Assembly: GCF_000236905.1 (NCBI RefSeq)
Contig: NC_016526.1
Coordinates: forward strand, 620,001-684,000
Source: Tetrapisispora phaffii CBS 4417
Lineage: Eukaryota; Ascomycota; Saccharomycetes; Saccharomycetales; Saccharomycetaceae
Length of the DNA: 64,000 bases
Reading direction: 5' to 3'
Every line of letters starts with the position of its first letter. Position 1 is the first letter of the stretch. Under the pieces are notes generated by a model that saw only the letters and a list, made by a program, of their open reading frames with translations, had not been told where the DNA came from and did no database searches. Positions 9,542 to 20,487 of the stretch are shown here, piece after piece. Made by a program: the position numbers and the translations under genes.

Positions 9542-9970
9542 CAGATATATTTTAAATGCATTTACAAATAAATCTGCTTAAAACTCGAAACCCTGCATAC
9601 TATTCATAGATATTCTCCTTACAATAGTTATCACTATAAAGCATTTTATTCTGAAACTTTCTAAAAATTTCACAATACATTTTTTGCATATGTTTTATCA
9701 TAAATTGCTATATAAATCTATAAATTTGTCTGACAATTGACTTTACAACTACATACATGTATAAACTGAATTAAATTGATGCTCTTCACATTGAAGTCTT
9801 TGCACGGTACAAATCCTCACAAGAACTAATATTAAATAATTATTATATTTATTATATTTATTATATTTATTATATCTTTTTAATACGAATTTATAAAATT
9901 GTATTGTTAGAGTTTTAAAAACCCAACATGCCCTTTAAATATACACTAATAATGAATACAACCGTTCTTA
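9542..9970. other. RRN3-SRP21 convergent intergenic region
   Basis: AT-rich 3' flanks of two convergent genes. The only distinctive item is a 9-bp tandem repeat (ATTATATTT, about four copies) at 9842-9876. No gene is seen. Confidence 0.6.
9842..9876. repeat. Tandem 9-bp repeat ATTATATTT
   Basis: About four head-to-tail copies of ATTATATTT lie between the convergent RRN3 and SRP21 genes. It is probably neutral AT-rich microsatellite sequence, possibly also serving 3'-end formation. Confidence 0.8.
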
Positions 9971-10408
9971 TTAATGTTTCTTCTTATTATTGGATTTCTT
10001 TTTCTTACTTTTGGAAGGTGCACCTTCAGTCGATTTAGATTTTTGTTGATTAGCTTCAGAAATGTATTCCGGGACTTCTGTGTTCACTATCAATTTACTT
10101 AATCCAACAATTTCCTTTAACTTATTGTTTTTCTTCTCTTTCTTCGACGCAATCTTATGTATTCTTTTAGCATCGATTGTAACTCCCTTTGGACCCATTG
10201 CACTCAATAATCTTGAGACATCTTTACTCTTATTTGTTTGAAATTTATAGTTGGTAGATTGATGAGGATTATTTGTCTTGAAAGTAACTGTTGAGTTCTT
10301 CTTCTTCTCTAGAAACTTATAAGTCAATGAAATTGTAGTCTGAGATGGATTAACCTCAAACAATTTTACACTATTTGAGATGAATAAATCAACTGGTTTA
10401 ATAGACAT
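9971..10408 (-). CDS. SRP21: Signal recognition particle subunit Srp21
   Basis: Srp21 is the fungal counterpart of SRP9 and belongs to the cytosolic particle that targets secretory proteins to the ER. The 145-aa product begins MSIKPVDLFISNSVKLFEVNPSQT and keeps the alpha/beta core with NYKFQTNKSKDVSRLLSAMGPKGV. It ends in a Lys/Ser-rich tail (SKKKKSNNKKKH) as in S. cerevisiae Srp21 (167 aa), of which it is a slightly shorter form. Located convergent to RRN3 and divergent from DGR2, the same neighbourhood as YKL122C. Confidence 0.93.
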   Translation of the reverse strand: MSIKPVDLFISNSVKLFEVNPSQTTISLTYKFLEKKKNSTVTFKTNNPHQSTNYKFQTNKSKDVSRLLSAMGPKGVTIDAKRIHKIASKKEKKNNKLKEIVGLSKLIVNTEVPEYISEANQQKSKSTEGAPSKSKKKKSNNKKKH

Positions 10409-11080
10409 TCTACGTAAGTTTTCAGAAAAAATGTCTTACACTCCAACAAAAAAATGGCAGCTCACTTCTATTGAGAAAGTCACCCCACAATATAATATTC
10501 ATATATCAACCTCTATCTATATCAATATGTATAAGTATCTTAATCCTTTGTTAAATATCTTTCAATGTTTTGTAAAACTTTATTTTAAAGTTTTCCACTT
10601 TTCACATTTCCGCCAATTCGTTTGTTAAAATCGATATAATGACAAGGTTTGGTGGCGATCGATTCATGATCTATATGATAAGCTTGCATGAATTTAGTTT
10701 ATAAATGATTAAATTGATGTTTTTAAATGTAATTTTATGTTACAAGATGTAAGAGACAAGAATTTGCATGTGTAACAGGGTATCAAGGTGTATTTTTGTG
10801 TAGTTAAGAGAAGGCTAGTTTTTTACCTGGTTCATTTAAGCATTATCTGAAAGCATTGCGGTATTGAGCAGGACAGTTATCCACTTCCATACCTATCCAT
10901 ATCAGTTTAACGAAATATAATATACGTATTTGCAGTTTGATTTTTGGTCTGTTTTAAGTTTTTAAGAGATAGTTTTTTATCCTGTATCCGATTTTTACGT
11001 TCCAGTGTTACGTTCTAGTCTTGACTGAGATTTTGGAAGTTACAGAAACAGGTTTTAACGTGCTTTTATTTTAAGGTCAG
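10409..11080. other. SRP21-DGR2 divergent promoter region
   Basis: Shared upstream region of two divergent genes. It is AT-rich with T tracts. An 82-codon frame that runs antisense into the SRP21 start has no homology signs. No well-formed regulatory motif is called. Confidence 0.5.
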
Positions 11081-13837
11081 ATGAACACAATGAGCAAAGA
11101 GAGCTCGAAAGTACATTCTGTTGATAATATCAAAGATCATAATGATAACAAGAGCTACATTGATACGGTAGGCAATATAACTAATGAGGAATACTACAGT
11201 GATGATGACGTTAGCATAGAGAGTCATATTGACTCCAGGGACGAGTATGCAAATAATGATGTTATGAGACCTTTAAAAATTAAGAAGAATCTACCTCTAT
11301 CCAAGGACTACAAATCACTAGCTAATCGTCAAGATAAATTAACAAAAATAGATACAGAAGATAGTGACAGTAAATCTTTAACAAGGCAGATCGATTTAGT
11401 AAGAGCCAATTTGCAAAAGCTACATCATAATTCCGACTTAGATCATTGTTTGACTACAATTGATCTAGATTCTTTTGAAAAATACTTGAAGGATCCACAG
11501 TACATCAAAATATTCAGGAGAAAACATGAGATCACTGGTTTTAGACGTATGTTCTTGGCACAAGAATTTAAAGCGCACGATGACGATGAATACAAAATAA
11601 ACAAACACAGTAGCACTTCAGCACATCGTTCAAAGAAGTCCAGTGGTAATACTACAAAACTAAGAGACCTATCATCAGCCATATGGTCAGTCAAATTTAG
11701 TAATGATGGGAAATATCTGGCATCGGGTCGTAAAGATGGTTCGATCAGTATTTGGAAAGTTTTAAGTAATCCTGTTGAAAGAAGACACTCCGAAAAAAAC
11801 GACGATAAATTAACGTTTGACTATCATAAATCATCAACAGAGGGAGAATCTTCTAAACGCAGTGATTCAAACCTGGAGGACCCTAATAAAAGCGATTTAT
11901 ATGGTCCTGTATTTAAGCGTAAACCAATCATAAATTTTGAGGAACATTCCAACGATATTCTAGACTTAGATTGGTCAAAAAATGGTTTTCTCGTTTCAGC
12001 ATCAATGGATAAATCAGTTAAGCTATGGAATATTGAAAAAAAGCAATCGCTTAGAACATATTTACATCCAGATTTTGTCACATCTATAAAATTCCTTCCC
12101 ACAGATGATAGATTTATAATAAGTGGTTGTTTGGATCATAAGTGTAGGGTGTGGTCAATTTTGGACAATTCCGTTTGTTTTGAATTTGATTGTAAGGATC
12201 TTATTACATCATTAATACTTTCACCTGGTGAAGGGAAGTATACTATCATTGGCACATTTAATGGATATATCCATATTTTAGAAACAAATCAATTGAAGCA
12301 TATCACAACTTTTCATTTAGTAGACAAACATACCCAAGGATCCCGTTCTTCACCAGCTATTCTGGATATGATACAAACCGGGAAAACATATGGCCCAAGA
12401 GTCACTAGTCTTGAGTGTTTTAAAAATGCCTGCGATGGTGCTCTTAGATTAGTTGCATCTTCGAATGATTCAAAAATAAGAATTTTTGATTTAAAGACAA
12501 GGAAATTAGTTGAATATTTGAAAGGTTATAAAGGTAACTCTTCTCAGCACAAAGTTTCCATATGTACTTTTTACGGTAACCAGTTTGTATTAAGTGGCAG
12601 TGATGATCATTGGATCTATGCGTGGCATTTGAAGTCTTCTCAAATATCACTTCAAAAAAATAATAGCAACGCTCCTCAACCAAGTACATTAACTCGTTCT
12701 GGAAGCTTTAAAAATTTATTTAGGAAATCTTTGCAATTAACAACTAACATTGACATCGATAGTAACGCCAATTCAACAAGTGAATCATTATTAAACGATC
12801 CAAGTACTAGCACAAAAAGGCGAGCATCTATGAATCCTCTTCATAGGACGTTTAGGGGAAGAGCTCTAAAAAATACATCATATACAACATTCCATGGTCA
12901 TCACTCCTCTGTGACAAATGTCATTCAAGCACCAGTTGAAACTTCAAAGTTGTTGTCATTATCTAACGATTTGATCTGTGAATTGACTTTACAATATTTC
13001 AATGCTCATAACATTGAATCTGTTTCAAATTATTCATATGATACTGATAATAGTGTTCCATCTTCCAGAAAATCTATGAGTTTCCATTCCAGTTCAACTG
13101 GTAAAATGACAACTCCAAATTTTAATTTTAAGAATACTACAAATAGTAACTCTTTGCCAAACATGGTAAAGACAGTAGGAACAATAATCGTGTCTACCGA
13201 TGTTTCTGGTACAATTAGAGTATTCAGAGCAGATTTACCTACAGAAATTAGAAAGGCTGTGTTGAAGAAAATTATTGAATATAAACAATCCATCCGTAAT
13301 GGTGCTAGTCTACCTTTGCATCTTAACTCCGCCACATCATTTAACGATTCCAGTATCATCGATAGTTCCTTAAGGGACAGCACTATTAAATCTTCGGTCA
13401 ACTATGATCTAAGTACTTCTAAAAAAGACCAGTCAGCAAATGACAAACAAGGCTGCCTATCTAGTAGAACCAAAGATACTGTTAAAACTGACAGCAGCAT
13501 CAAGCAACCTAGAGTGAGCCGTGTTTTCATGAATAATCTTTTCAATAGGTCCGATTCAAACATGTCAAACAACAAAGTAAGGCAACTACAGTCTAATGGA
13601 TTATTTTATAAATCCGGAATAATAAATAATGATGGTAATTCCTCGAGGACTTCGTTTTCTATTACTGACAAGGATTTGTACAACAACACAAATGGATCTA
13701 GCACAATTACAAACAGGTTTAGATGTGATATTTGCAATGGAACAAAATTTGAACAAATTTCATCACATTCCGGAAACCTCCAAAACACTTACTACCAATG
13801 CAGTGAATGTGGAACACAACTAAGCAATCTCAGATAA
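11081..13837 (+). CDS. DGR2: WD40-repeat protein Dgr2-like, with C-terminal C4 zinc motif
   Basis: 918-aa orthologue of the S. cerevisiae pair DGR2 (YKL121W)/YMR102C, WD-repeat proteins of poorly defined role; DGR2 mutants were linked to 2-deoxyglucose resistance. A low-complexity N-terminus leads into WD repeats from about residue 195, including SVKFSNDGKYLASGRKDGSISIWKV, DLDWSKNGFLVSASMDKSVKLWNI and SIKFLPTDDRFIISGCLDHKCRVW. A Ser/Asn-rich disordered stretch separates these from the C-terminus. The last 37 residues hold CDIC (Cys882, Cys885) and CSEC (Cys907, Cys910), a plausible zinc ribbon. Position beside SRP21 fits DGR2. Function in this species is not shown by the sequence. Confidence 0.88.
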   Translation: MNTMSKESSKVHSVDNIKDHNDNKSYIDTVGNITNEEYYSDDDVSIESHIDSRDEYANNDVMRPLKIKKNLPLSKDYKSLANRQDKLTKIDTEDSDSKSLTRQIDLVRANLQKLHHNSDLDHCLTTIDLDSFEKYLKDPQYIKIFRRKHEITGFRRMFLAQEFKAHDDDEYKINKHSSTSAHRSKKSSGNTTKLRDLSSAIWSVKFSNDGKYLASGRKDGSISIWKVLSNPVERRHSEKNDDKLTFDYHKSSTEGESSKRSDSNLEDPNKSDLYGPVFKRKPIINFEEHSNDILDLDWSKNGFLVSASMDKSVKLWNIEKKQSLRTYLHPDFVTSIKFLPTDDRFIISGCLDHKCRVWSILDNSVCFEFDCKDLITSLILSPGEGKYTIIGTFNGYIHILETNQLKHITTFHLVDKHTQGSRSSPAILDMIQTGKTYGPRVTSLECFKNACDGALRLVASSNDSKIRIFDLKTRKLVEYLKGYKGNSSQHKVSICTFYGNQFVLSGSDDHWIYAWHLKSSQISLQKNNSNAPQPSTLTRSGSFKNLFRKSLQLTTNIDIDSNANSTSESLLNDPSTSTKRRASMNPLHRTFRGRALKNTSYTTFHGHHSSVTNVIQAPVETSKLLSLSNDLICELTLQYFNAHNIESVSNYSYDTDNSVPSSRKSMSFHSSSTGKMTTPNFNFKNTTNSNSLPNMVKTVGTIIVSTDVSGTIRVFRADLPTEIRKAVLKKIIEYKQSIRNGASLPLHLNSATSFNDSSIIDSSLRDSTIKSSVNYDLSTSKKDQSANDKQGCLSSRTKDTVKTDSSIKQPRVSRVFMNNLFNRSDSNMSNNKVRQLQSNGLFYKSGIINNDGNSSRTSFSITDKDLYNNTNGSSTITNRFRCDICNGTKFEQISSHSGNLQNTYYQCSECGTQLSNLR

Positions 13838-14384
13838 TATCATACTCATGACACTTCCCAAAAAACCATAGCAAAGTGGGATAGAATAATATACACACAT
13901 AATTAATATACAGAACTCTTCTTTTTTTAATATTGCACAGACAAGCCTCGTCAGTAGCGTCTTCCCTTTTCTCTCCTTTCATATTCCCATGGGAACTCAA
14001 ATCAGGTTAATCTCCCCATGGTCCACTAACTTACATATAGGTTCTTCCAAGTTCACATCCTTGTCTCTTAAAGAAAACTAAAACTACCTTTCCTTTTATA
14101 CTTTTTTGTTTTTAGGATGGGCGGCTAATTGCTTTTTCGGTGACTGCGAGTCTAGATCTCAGAAAAAGACCTGCAAGAAGGAAAATCCTTTTACATTTAA
14201 AGATTATTCCCATGGTTTTGTATATAAAGAGGGTTTATTTTAGGATGTTTGAGATAGATAATAGTCCAGTTTAAGTTTAACATTTCCCTTTAGTTGTTAT
14301 TGAAAGAAAAGTAGTATAGAAAGAAATTTATTTTTGCTAAAGTGTAGGCGTCATCGTGGGGTATTGGAAATTTTTTAAGCAGCC
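13838..14384. other. DGR2-SRT1 intergenic region
   Basis: Contains three CCCATGG motifs (13986-13992, 14015-14021, 14209-14215), the first inside the 12-bp palindrome TTCCCATGGGAA (13984-13995), and a TATA box before SRT1. No gene is seen. Confidence 0.55.
14221..14228 (+). promoter_or_regulatory. TATA box of SRT1
   Basis: TATATAAA matches the yeast TATA consensus and lies 157 bp before the SRT1 ATG. A TATA-type promoter would fit growth-phase-regulated expression, but that is inference. Confidence 0.55.
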
Positions 14385-15287
14385 ATGATATATGAAATAT
14401 TGCACAAATTATTATTGGAGTACTTATTTCTCCCATTCAATCATCTTTTAAATACAGTTACAGAATTATATGTACATTATAGAAACACTATTGTTTCTTG
14501 GTTGCTTCAATACAGATTAATTGGGTGGATACTGACACGGTTTAGGAGTCTATTTATTTCTGTTATAAAAGTAGGATATGTTCCACAGCATATTTCATTT
14601 ATAATGGACGGCAATCGACGCTACGCTAAATCTTTTGATCTTCCTGTCAAGAAGGGTCATGAAGCTGGAGGCTTGAATCTACTGTCATTAGTTTATTCTT
14701 GTAAGCAGATGGGGGTAAAATGTGTCAGTGCGTATGCCTTTTCCATTGAGAATTTTAACAGATCTCCAGAAGAGGTTAATACACTAACAACTCTTTTCGC
14801 TGAAAAGTTGGATGATTTTGCAGCGAGAGCAGTTGATTACACGGATCCTTTATATGGTACAAGGTTAAAGATAGTAGGCGATTTTTCTTATTTGTCGTCG
14901 GATATGGTAGAAAGAATTAGAAGAGTTGAAGCATTGACACAGAATGGAGATGACTTTATTTTATATATATGTTACCCATACACTTCAAGAAACGATATCT
15001 ATCATTCAATATTTAATACAGTTGACAAAAAAATCAATAATATCAATACCAAGCAATCTACCGATAATAGTACCATACATATTAAAGACTTTTCTAATTC
15101 TATGTATTTTGATTCTTTTTCAGACAAATGTGATTTGCTAGTTAGGACAAGTGGTCACAATAGATTGTCAGATTATATGCTCTGGCAAACACATGAATCA
15201 TCTACTATCGAGTTCACTGACAGTTTATGGCCAGATTTCTCCTTTTTCAGTCTATATTGGATGATCATAAGATGGTCTTTTTTCTAA
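14385..15287 (+). CDS. SRT1: cis-Prenyltransferase (dehydrodolichyl diphosphate synthase), Srt1-like
   Basis: Makes long-chain polyprenyl diphosphate, the precursor of dolichol, by adding isopentenyl diphosphate in cis. The 300-aa protein carries the family motifs in order: FIMDGNRRYAKS with catalytic Asp75, GHEAGGLNLL, SAYAFSIENFNRSPEEV and the C-terminal RTSGHNRLSDYMLWQ...IEFTDSLWPDFS. A hydrophobic N-terminal segment (residues about 5-60) suggests membrane or lipid-droplet association, as for Srt1. It is somewhat shorter than S. cerevisiae Srt1 (343 aa). The paralogue RER2 is the alternative; the MUB1 neighbour (YMR100-YMR101) points to SRT1. It is convergent with MUB1. Confidence 0.9.
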   Translation: MIYEILHKLLLEYLFLPFNHLLNTVTELYVHYRNTIVSWLLQYRLIGWILTRFRSLFISVIKVGYVPQHISFIMDGNRRYAKSFDLPVKKGHEAGGLNLLSLVYSCKQMGVKCVSAYAFSIENFNRSPEEVNTLTTLFAEKLDDFAARAVDYTDPLYGTRLKIVGDFSYLSSDMVERIRRVEALTQNGDDFILYICYPYTSRNDIYHSIFNTVDKKINNINTKQSTDNSTIHIKDFSNSMYFDSFSDKCDLLVRTSGHNRLSDYMLWQTHESSTIEFTDSLWPDFSFFSLYWMIIRWSFF

Positions 15288-15721
15288 GACTTTAGATAAT
15301 TATAATACGAATGCTAAGCCTTACACCAGATTGTCTGTCAAAAATTGGAGAAGATCAAACACTGTATTAGCTAATCTTTCACCAGCCCCCATGTCTGTTT
15401 CAATCACAGGTGAAACTGATTGAAAGGGTGCAACATTAGTAATTATAACTTACATAGAAATTTGCTCTTACCGTTAGCTATCCTCAATAATCCATTTACA
15501 ACCAAAAATGATTTAATTACATATTAATAACATTCCTAATATCTATTAACTTTCCTCTATATTATATTTTCTAAAAACCTCTTTTAAATTAGAATATATA
15601 TATATATACATATACCCTTTTAAAAGTTATACCTTAATAATTATATAAATAAAAACGACCATAATACCTTAAACTATTCAAAATGAATGTACCTTGTGAA
15701 CCAAAATAATCTCTGGAATAT
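15288..15721. other. SRT1-MUB1 convergent intergenic region
   Basis: 3' flanks of two convergent genes. On the minus strand, 15321-15449 is open for 42 codons with yeast-like codon use and lies just downstream of splice-like signals, but there is no ATG and no recognised homologue. Otherwise AT-rich, with a TA run at about 15595-15610. Confidence 0.45.
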
Positions 15722-17701
15722 CTAATTTCCAGTATAGTTTGGCGTTGCATCAACAGTGCCTTCTCTACTATCAGAATTGGTTTGTGTGTCTCCATTTGCC
15801 CCGTTTTGTTCACTTTCGGCAATATTATCATCAGCTGCACTATTGGGTACCTGTTGGTTTTTGTCGGCAGCAGTTCTGTTATTCACAGAGGTCCCAACTT
15901 CATGGCACCAATATCGATGATATGCCCACCCTTTTAGTTGACATTCTCTTGAACAATATTTAGTCCTTTTACAACGTCTGCATTTGGCAAACTCTCTTGG
16001 ATAACTTTCCCATTTACCACATTCAAAATTAGCACATTGTCTGATGTTATTAATTTCATCTTTCTTACATGAATTCCTCATTATTACTGAGCTCCAATAA
16101 ATCATGTCATGGGAGTTCAATTCAGTGACAGTAAATTTTTCCACCAAAGGGAATATATTTACTGACATTTTATCGACAACTGATTTCCAAGTTTCTTCAG
16201 TTAGAGTTTTATCCATGTTATTGTAATTCCAATTCTCTTTAAAATTCCTTTTAACTTTTTTATTTAGCTCAATTCTCTTATTGGAAGTTGAAGTTTCATT
16301 GACGTTGTTCTCAGAATACTTTTGTTGTACTGCTATAAGTTCTGATAAAAACTTATCATCACCATCATCCTGATCAACATTCATGTGGTAAACTTTCTGT
16401 TCAGTTGTTGGATGTTCTTCCATTTTAATATCCACGTCATCAGTTGTATCCCGTTGAGAATTTTTACTGGAAGTGAATTTGCTGGAGTCATTATTATTAT
16501 TTAATAGATCTATTCTCTTATTGACCCTGTCAATTATCGATCTAAACGACAATGAGTCTATTAATTTACAATTTTGTAATGAATTCTTCATGTACGAATA
16601 TTTCGATATGAACGCCAGCAATTGTAATGACCATATGACGTCGTCTTGTTTGGGTATAATCTTACCAAAATACAGACTCCTAGGTATGGAAATCAAAGGA
16701 GCGTGGTCCATATCTATTGAGAAACAGTCCTTGTCAATATAACTCTGAATATTATTCAAATCTTCCTCACTCCTTTCTCTATTACTATTACTCTCAGAAG
16801 TGTTATTGCTACCTGGCGAAGCCGTGAATACCTTATTTGGACTCAAAATCTCTTCTTCATTCGTCTCATCTAGCATATCGGCATCCTCCATTACATTCAT
16901 ACTGTCATCCATATTTATATTTATATTTCTGTTATCTTCTGTCTTTTCTATGTTGTTATTAAACAACCCGAAATCTGAATTCCATATATCTGCAAAATCT
17001 GAGGCCATCGTTAGATTATAATCATCTGAATTATTTAAATAATTTACAATATATAAATTCTCGATATCGTTATAACTGTTAAAATCATATCCTAATAAAT
17101 AAGAGACATACTCCTCGTAACTCTCATTTAGATCACTTCTCATATACATGAATGTTTCTCTTGACAACAAATTGTCGAATGTTATATTTTCAGTAGCGAA
17201 ACTTATCTTCTTGTCACTTACAAAATCAAATTTTTTGTGAAACAATAAAAAATTATCCAATACAGTAGCCAGTAACGAGACCACACCCGATGATACAACT
17301 TTCTCTCTTATCTTCTCTGTGCCCCTTGTGCCAGTCAACACCAAACATTGAAACGCTAGAGTCCATTTCCACGAACACAACGCCAACTTCTTCTCTTTGC
17401 AGATATTTCTTACCCTAGTGTGTTTCTTGTGGATACTTATATTATCTCCATCAGTGAACAAAACGTCAAACAACGGCAGGTGACAGTTCTGTAGAATCGA
17501 CATCAACCTCTCTAGAGAACCATCATTCGAGATAGTTTCTCTGATCTTCCCAGAATTCGAGGTCAAATACGTCAAATTATTCAAAGAATTGATCAAAGGA
17601 ATACTGGAATCAATATCAATAGATTTCCTATCGTAAACAGTTTGAGTAATGGGCACAATAGGACGATTAGACAAAACAGCTCTAAAATTAGAATCTCGCA
17701 T
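15722..17701 (-). CDS. MUB1: MYND zinc-finger protein Mub1
   Basis: In S. cerevisiae Mub1 works with the E3 ligase Ubr2 and the E2 Rad6 to ubiquitinate Rpn4, the activator of proteasome genes. The 659-aa product starts MRDSNFRAVLSNRPIVPITQTVYDRKS, closely matching the Mub1 N-terminus, followed by a helical region. A long acidic, Asn/Ser-rich middle follows. The MYND finger lies at residues 556-599 with ligands Cys556, Cys561, Cys574, Cys577, Cys583, Cys587, His595 and Cys599. A polar tail of about 60 residues ends the protein. Length is close to Mub1 (620 aa). Divergent from SBA1 across 644 bp. Confidence 0.95.
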   Translation of the reverse strand: MRDSNFRAVLSNRPIVPITQTVYDRKSIDIDSSIPLINSLNNLTYLTSNSGKIRETISNDGSLERLMSILQNCHLPLFDVLFTDGDNISIHKKHTRVRNICKEKKLALCSWKWTLAFQCLVLTGTRGTEKIREKVVSSGVVSLLATVLDNFLLFHKKFDFVSDKKISFATENITFDNLLSRETFMYMRSDLNESYEEYVSYLLGYDFNSYNDIENLYIVNYLNNSDDYNLTMASDFADIWNSDFGLFNNNIEKTEDNRNININMDDSMNVMEDADMLDETNEEEILSPNKVFTASPGSNNTSESNSNRERSEEDLNNIQSYIDKDCFSIDMDHAPLISIPRSLYFGKIIPKQDDVIWSLQLLAFISKYSYMKNSLQNCKLIDSLSFRSIIDRVNKRIDLLNNNNDSSKFTSSKNSQRDTTDDVDIKMEEHPTTEQKVYHMNVDQDDGDDKFLSELIAVQQKYSENNVNETSTSNKRIELNKKVKRNFKENWNYNNMDKTLTEETWKSVVDKMSVNIFPLVEKFTVTELNSHDMIYWSSVIMRNSCKKDEINNIRQCANFECGKWESYPREFAKCRRCKRTKYCSRECQLKGWAYHRYWCHEVGTSVNNRTAADKNQQVPNSAADDNIAESEQNGANGDTQTNSDSREGTVDATPNYTGN

Positions 17702-18345
17702 TCGTATTAAATAGTATCAACAATCAAAAACAGTCTAATGATCATATATATATGTGTGTGTGTCTGTATGAAAAAATAAACAAACTCAAATAGTAACTTC
17801 CTTTGCGTTCCTCTCTCTGTCTCTCTAATTCTCTTAGTTTTGCGTCCCTGCACTCCACAGAAAGAAAAAAGAACAGCCTAACAGATATATATTCACTACC
17901 AAATCCAATTACCTCGGTCCTATAGTATTGATCTCTACTCAAGCATTTCTAATAACACAACCTCCATTACAAATATCTTCAGACTTTTAATCCTTTATAT
18001 ACTTTCTTGGAACTTTAGAGGTCAAAAGGTCTATTGTTTCTGCGCCAATGTCTGATGGCCGGGTGACTGAGCCTCTTAGGATTTTGAAATAAGAACAATT
18101 CGTAAAACGTTCAATTACGAACACAATCAATAAGGAGATCTTTAATTACAATTGACTTGTTGATTGAGTTGTTAAAAGAGTTTGAAGTGGGGTTGAATAG
18201 GTTTGATTAGAAAGTGTTCTAGTTTGTAGTTTGAACGATTGGTTTAGTTGTGTTTTTTCAGGACATACAGATAATACGTATATTTTTTGACAGTTGCAAA
18301 AGATAATTAACAAACATCACTTACTAATACAAACCTAGTCGAATA
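17702..18345. other. MUB1-SBA1 divergent promoter region
   Basis: Shared promoter between two divergent genes. It has a TA/TG microsatellite at about 17744-17764 and a Reb1-like CGGGTGA at about 18060. No gene or clear heat-shock element was found. Confidence 0.5.
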
Positions 18346-18918
18346 ATGTCATTACATCCTGAAGTTCTATGGGCTCAAAGATCGAGCACCGATGATGAAG
18401 AAAAAAACTACGTTTTGTTAACAATTTCTATCCCTGATTGTCAACCAAACCCAGAGGTTAAGATTACTGAGAACAGGTTGGATTTAGTTGCAAAGAGCGG
18501 CTCCGTTGAAGGTGGTGAAACTTACGAATTGCATTTGGACTTGTTCAAAGATGTTATCCCTGAGAAGTCTTTACATAAAATCGCAAATGGTCAACATTAT
18601 TTCATTAAGTTAATTAAGAAAGATTTGGATATTGAATATTGGCCAAGATTAACTAAAGAAAAGGTGAAGTATGCTTTTATCAAGACTGATTTCAACAAAT
18701 GGGTTGACGAAGATGAGCAAGATGAAGTTGCAAACGACTCAGAGATGGATCCTTTTGCTAACATGGGTGCTGGTGGTGCTGGTGGTGCTGGTGGTGCTGG
18801 TGGCGCGGCTGGTATGATGGGTGCTGGCGGTGAAGGCATGGGTGGCGCAGGTGGTATGGACTTGGAAGCTTTACAACAATTACTAGCCGCACAAGGTGGT
18901 AACTTTGGTGCTGAATAA
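18346..18918 (+). CDS. SBA1: Hsp90 co-chaperone p23, Sba1
   Basis: Sba1/p23 binds the ATP-closed state of Hsp90 and slows its ATPase during client maturation in cytosol and nucleus. The 190-aa protein has an N-terminal CS domain (about residues 5-120) with the p23 sequence ITENRLDLVAKS and the signature WPRLTKEK followed by FIKTDFNKWVDEDEQDE. An acidic linker leads to a Gly/Ala/Met-rich tail from about residue 143, built from repeated GGA units encoded by a GGTGCT-type tandem repeat at about 18766-18806. S. cerevisiae Sba1 (216 aa) has the same kind of tail, so the size difference is probably repeat number. Confidence 0.96.
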   Translation: MSLHPEVLWAQRSSTDDEEKNYVLLTISIPDCQPNPEVKITENRLDLVAKSGSVEGGETYELHLDLFKDVIPEKSLHKIANGQHYFIKLIKKDLDIEYWPRLTKEKVKYAFIKTDFNKWVDEDEQDEVANDSEMDPFANMGAGGAGGAGGAGGAAGMMGAGGEGMGGAGGMDLEALQQLLAAQGGNFGAE

Positions 18919-19168
18919 GTTCGATCATTCTGTGGTTTGAAAGGGTAGATGAGCTATTGGGCTGAAAAAACAAAACAGAATCAAACTTGTACCCGGTCCA
19001 CTTCAATACTGATCTCAATAAAACTAAAAATAACAAGTGATTTTCTTATGTATATATCCATATATATTGCTGTTATTGTGGATTATTGCATATATGACAA
19101 ATGTATTTGCTCTAATGTATAATCATATATAGTAATTCTGAAATTATTTCTTTACTTAGTTACATTAT

Positions 19169-20487
<1,319 letters not shown>

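Noticed and set aside
10380..10628. 82-codon frame overlapping the SRP21 start
   Set aside because: It starts antisense inside SRP21 and runs through AT-rich promoter sequence; composition is Ile/Tyr/Phe-heavy, as expected by chance.
18597..18839. Pro-rich antisense frame in SBA1
   Set aside because: It is the reverse reading of the Gly/Ala repeat tail; shadow of SBA1.
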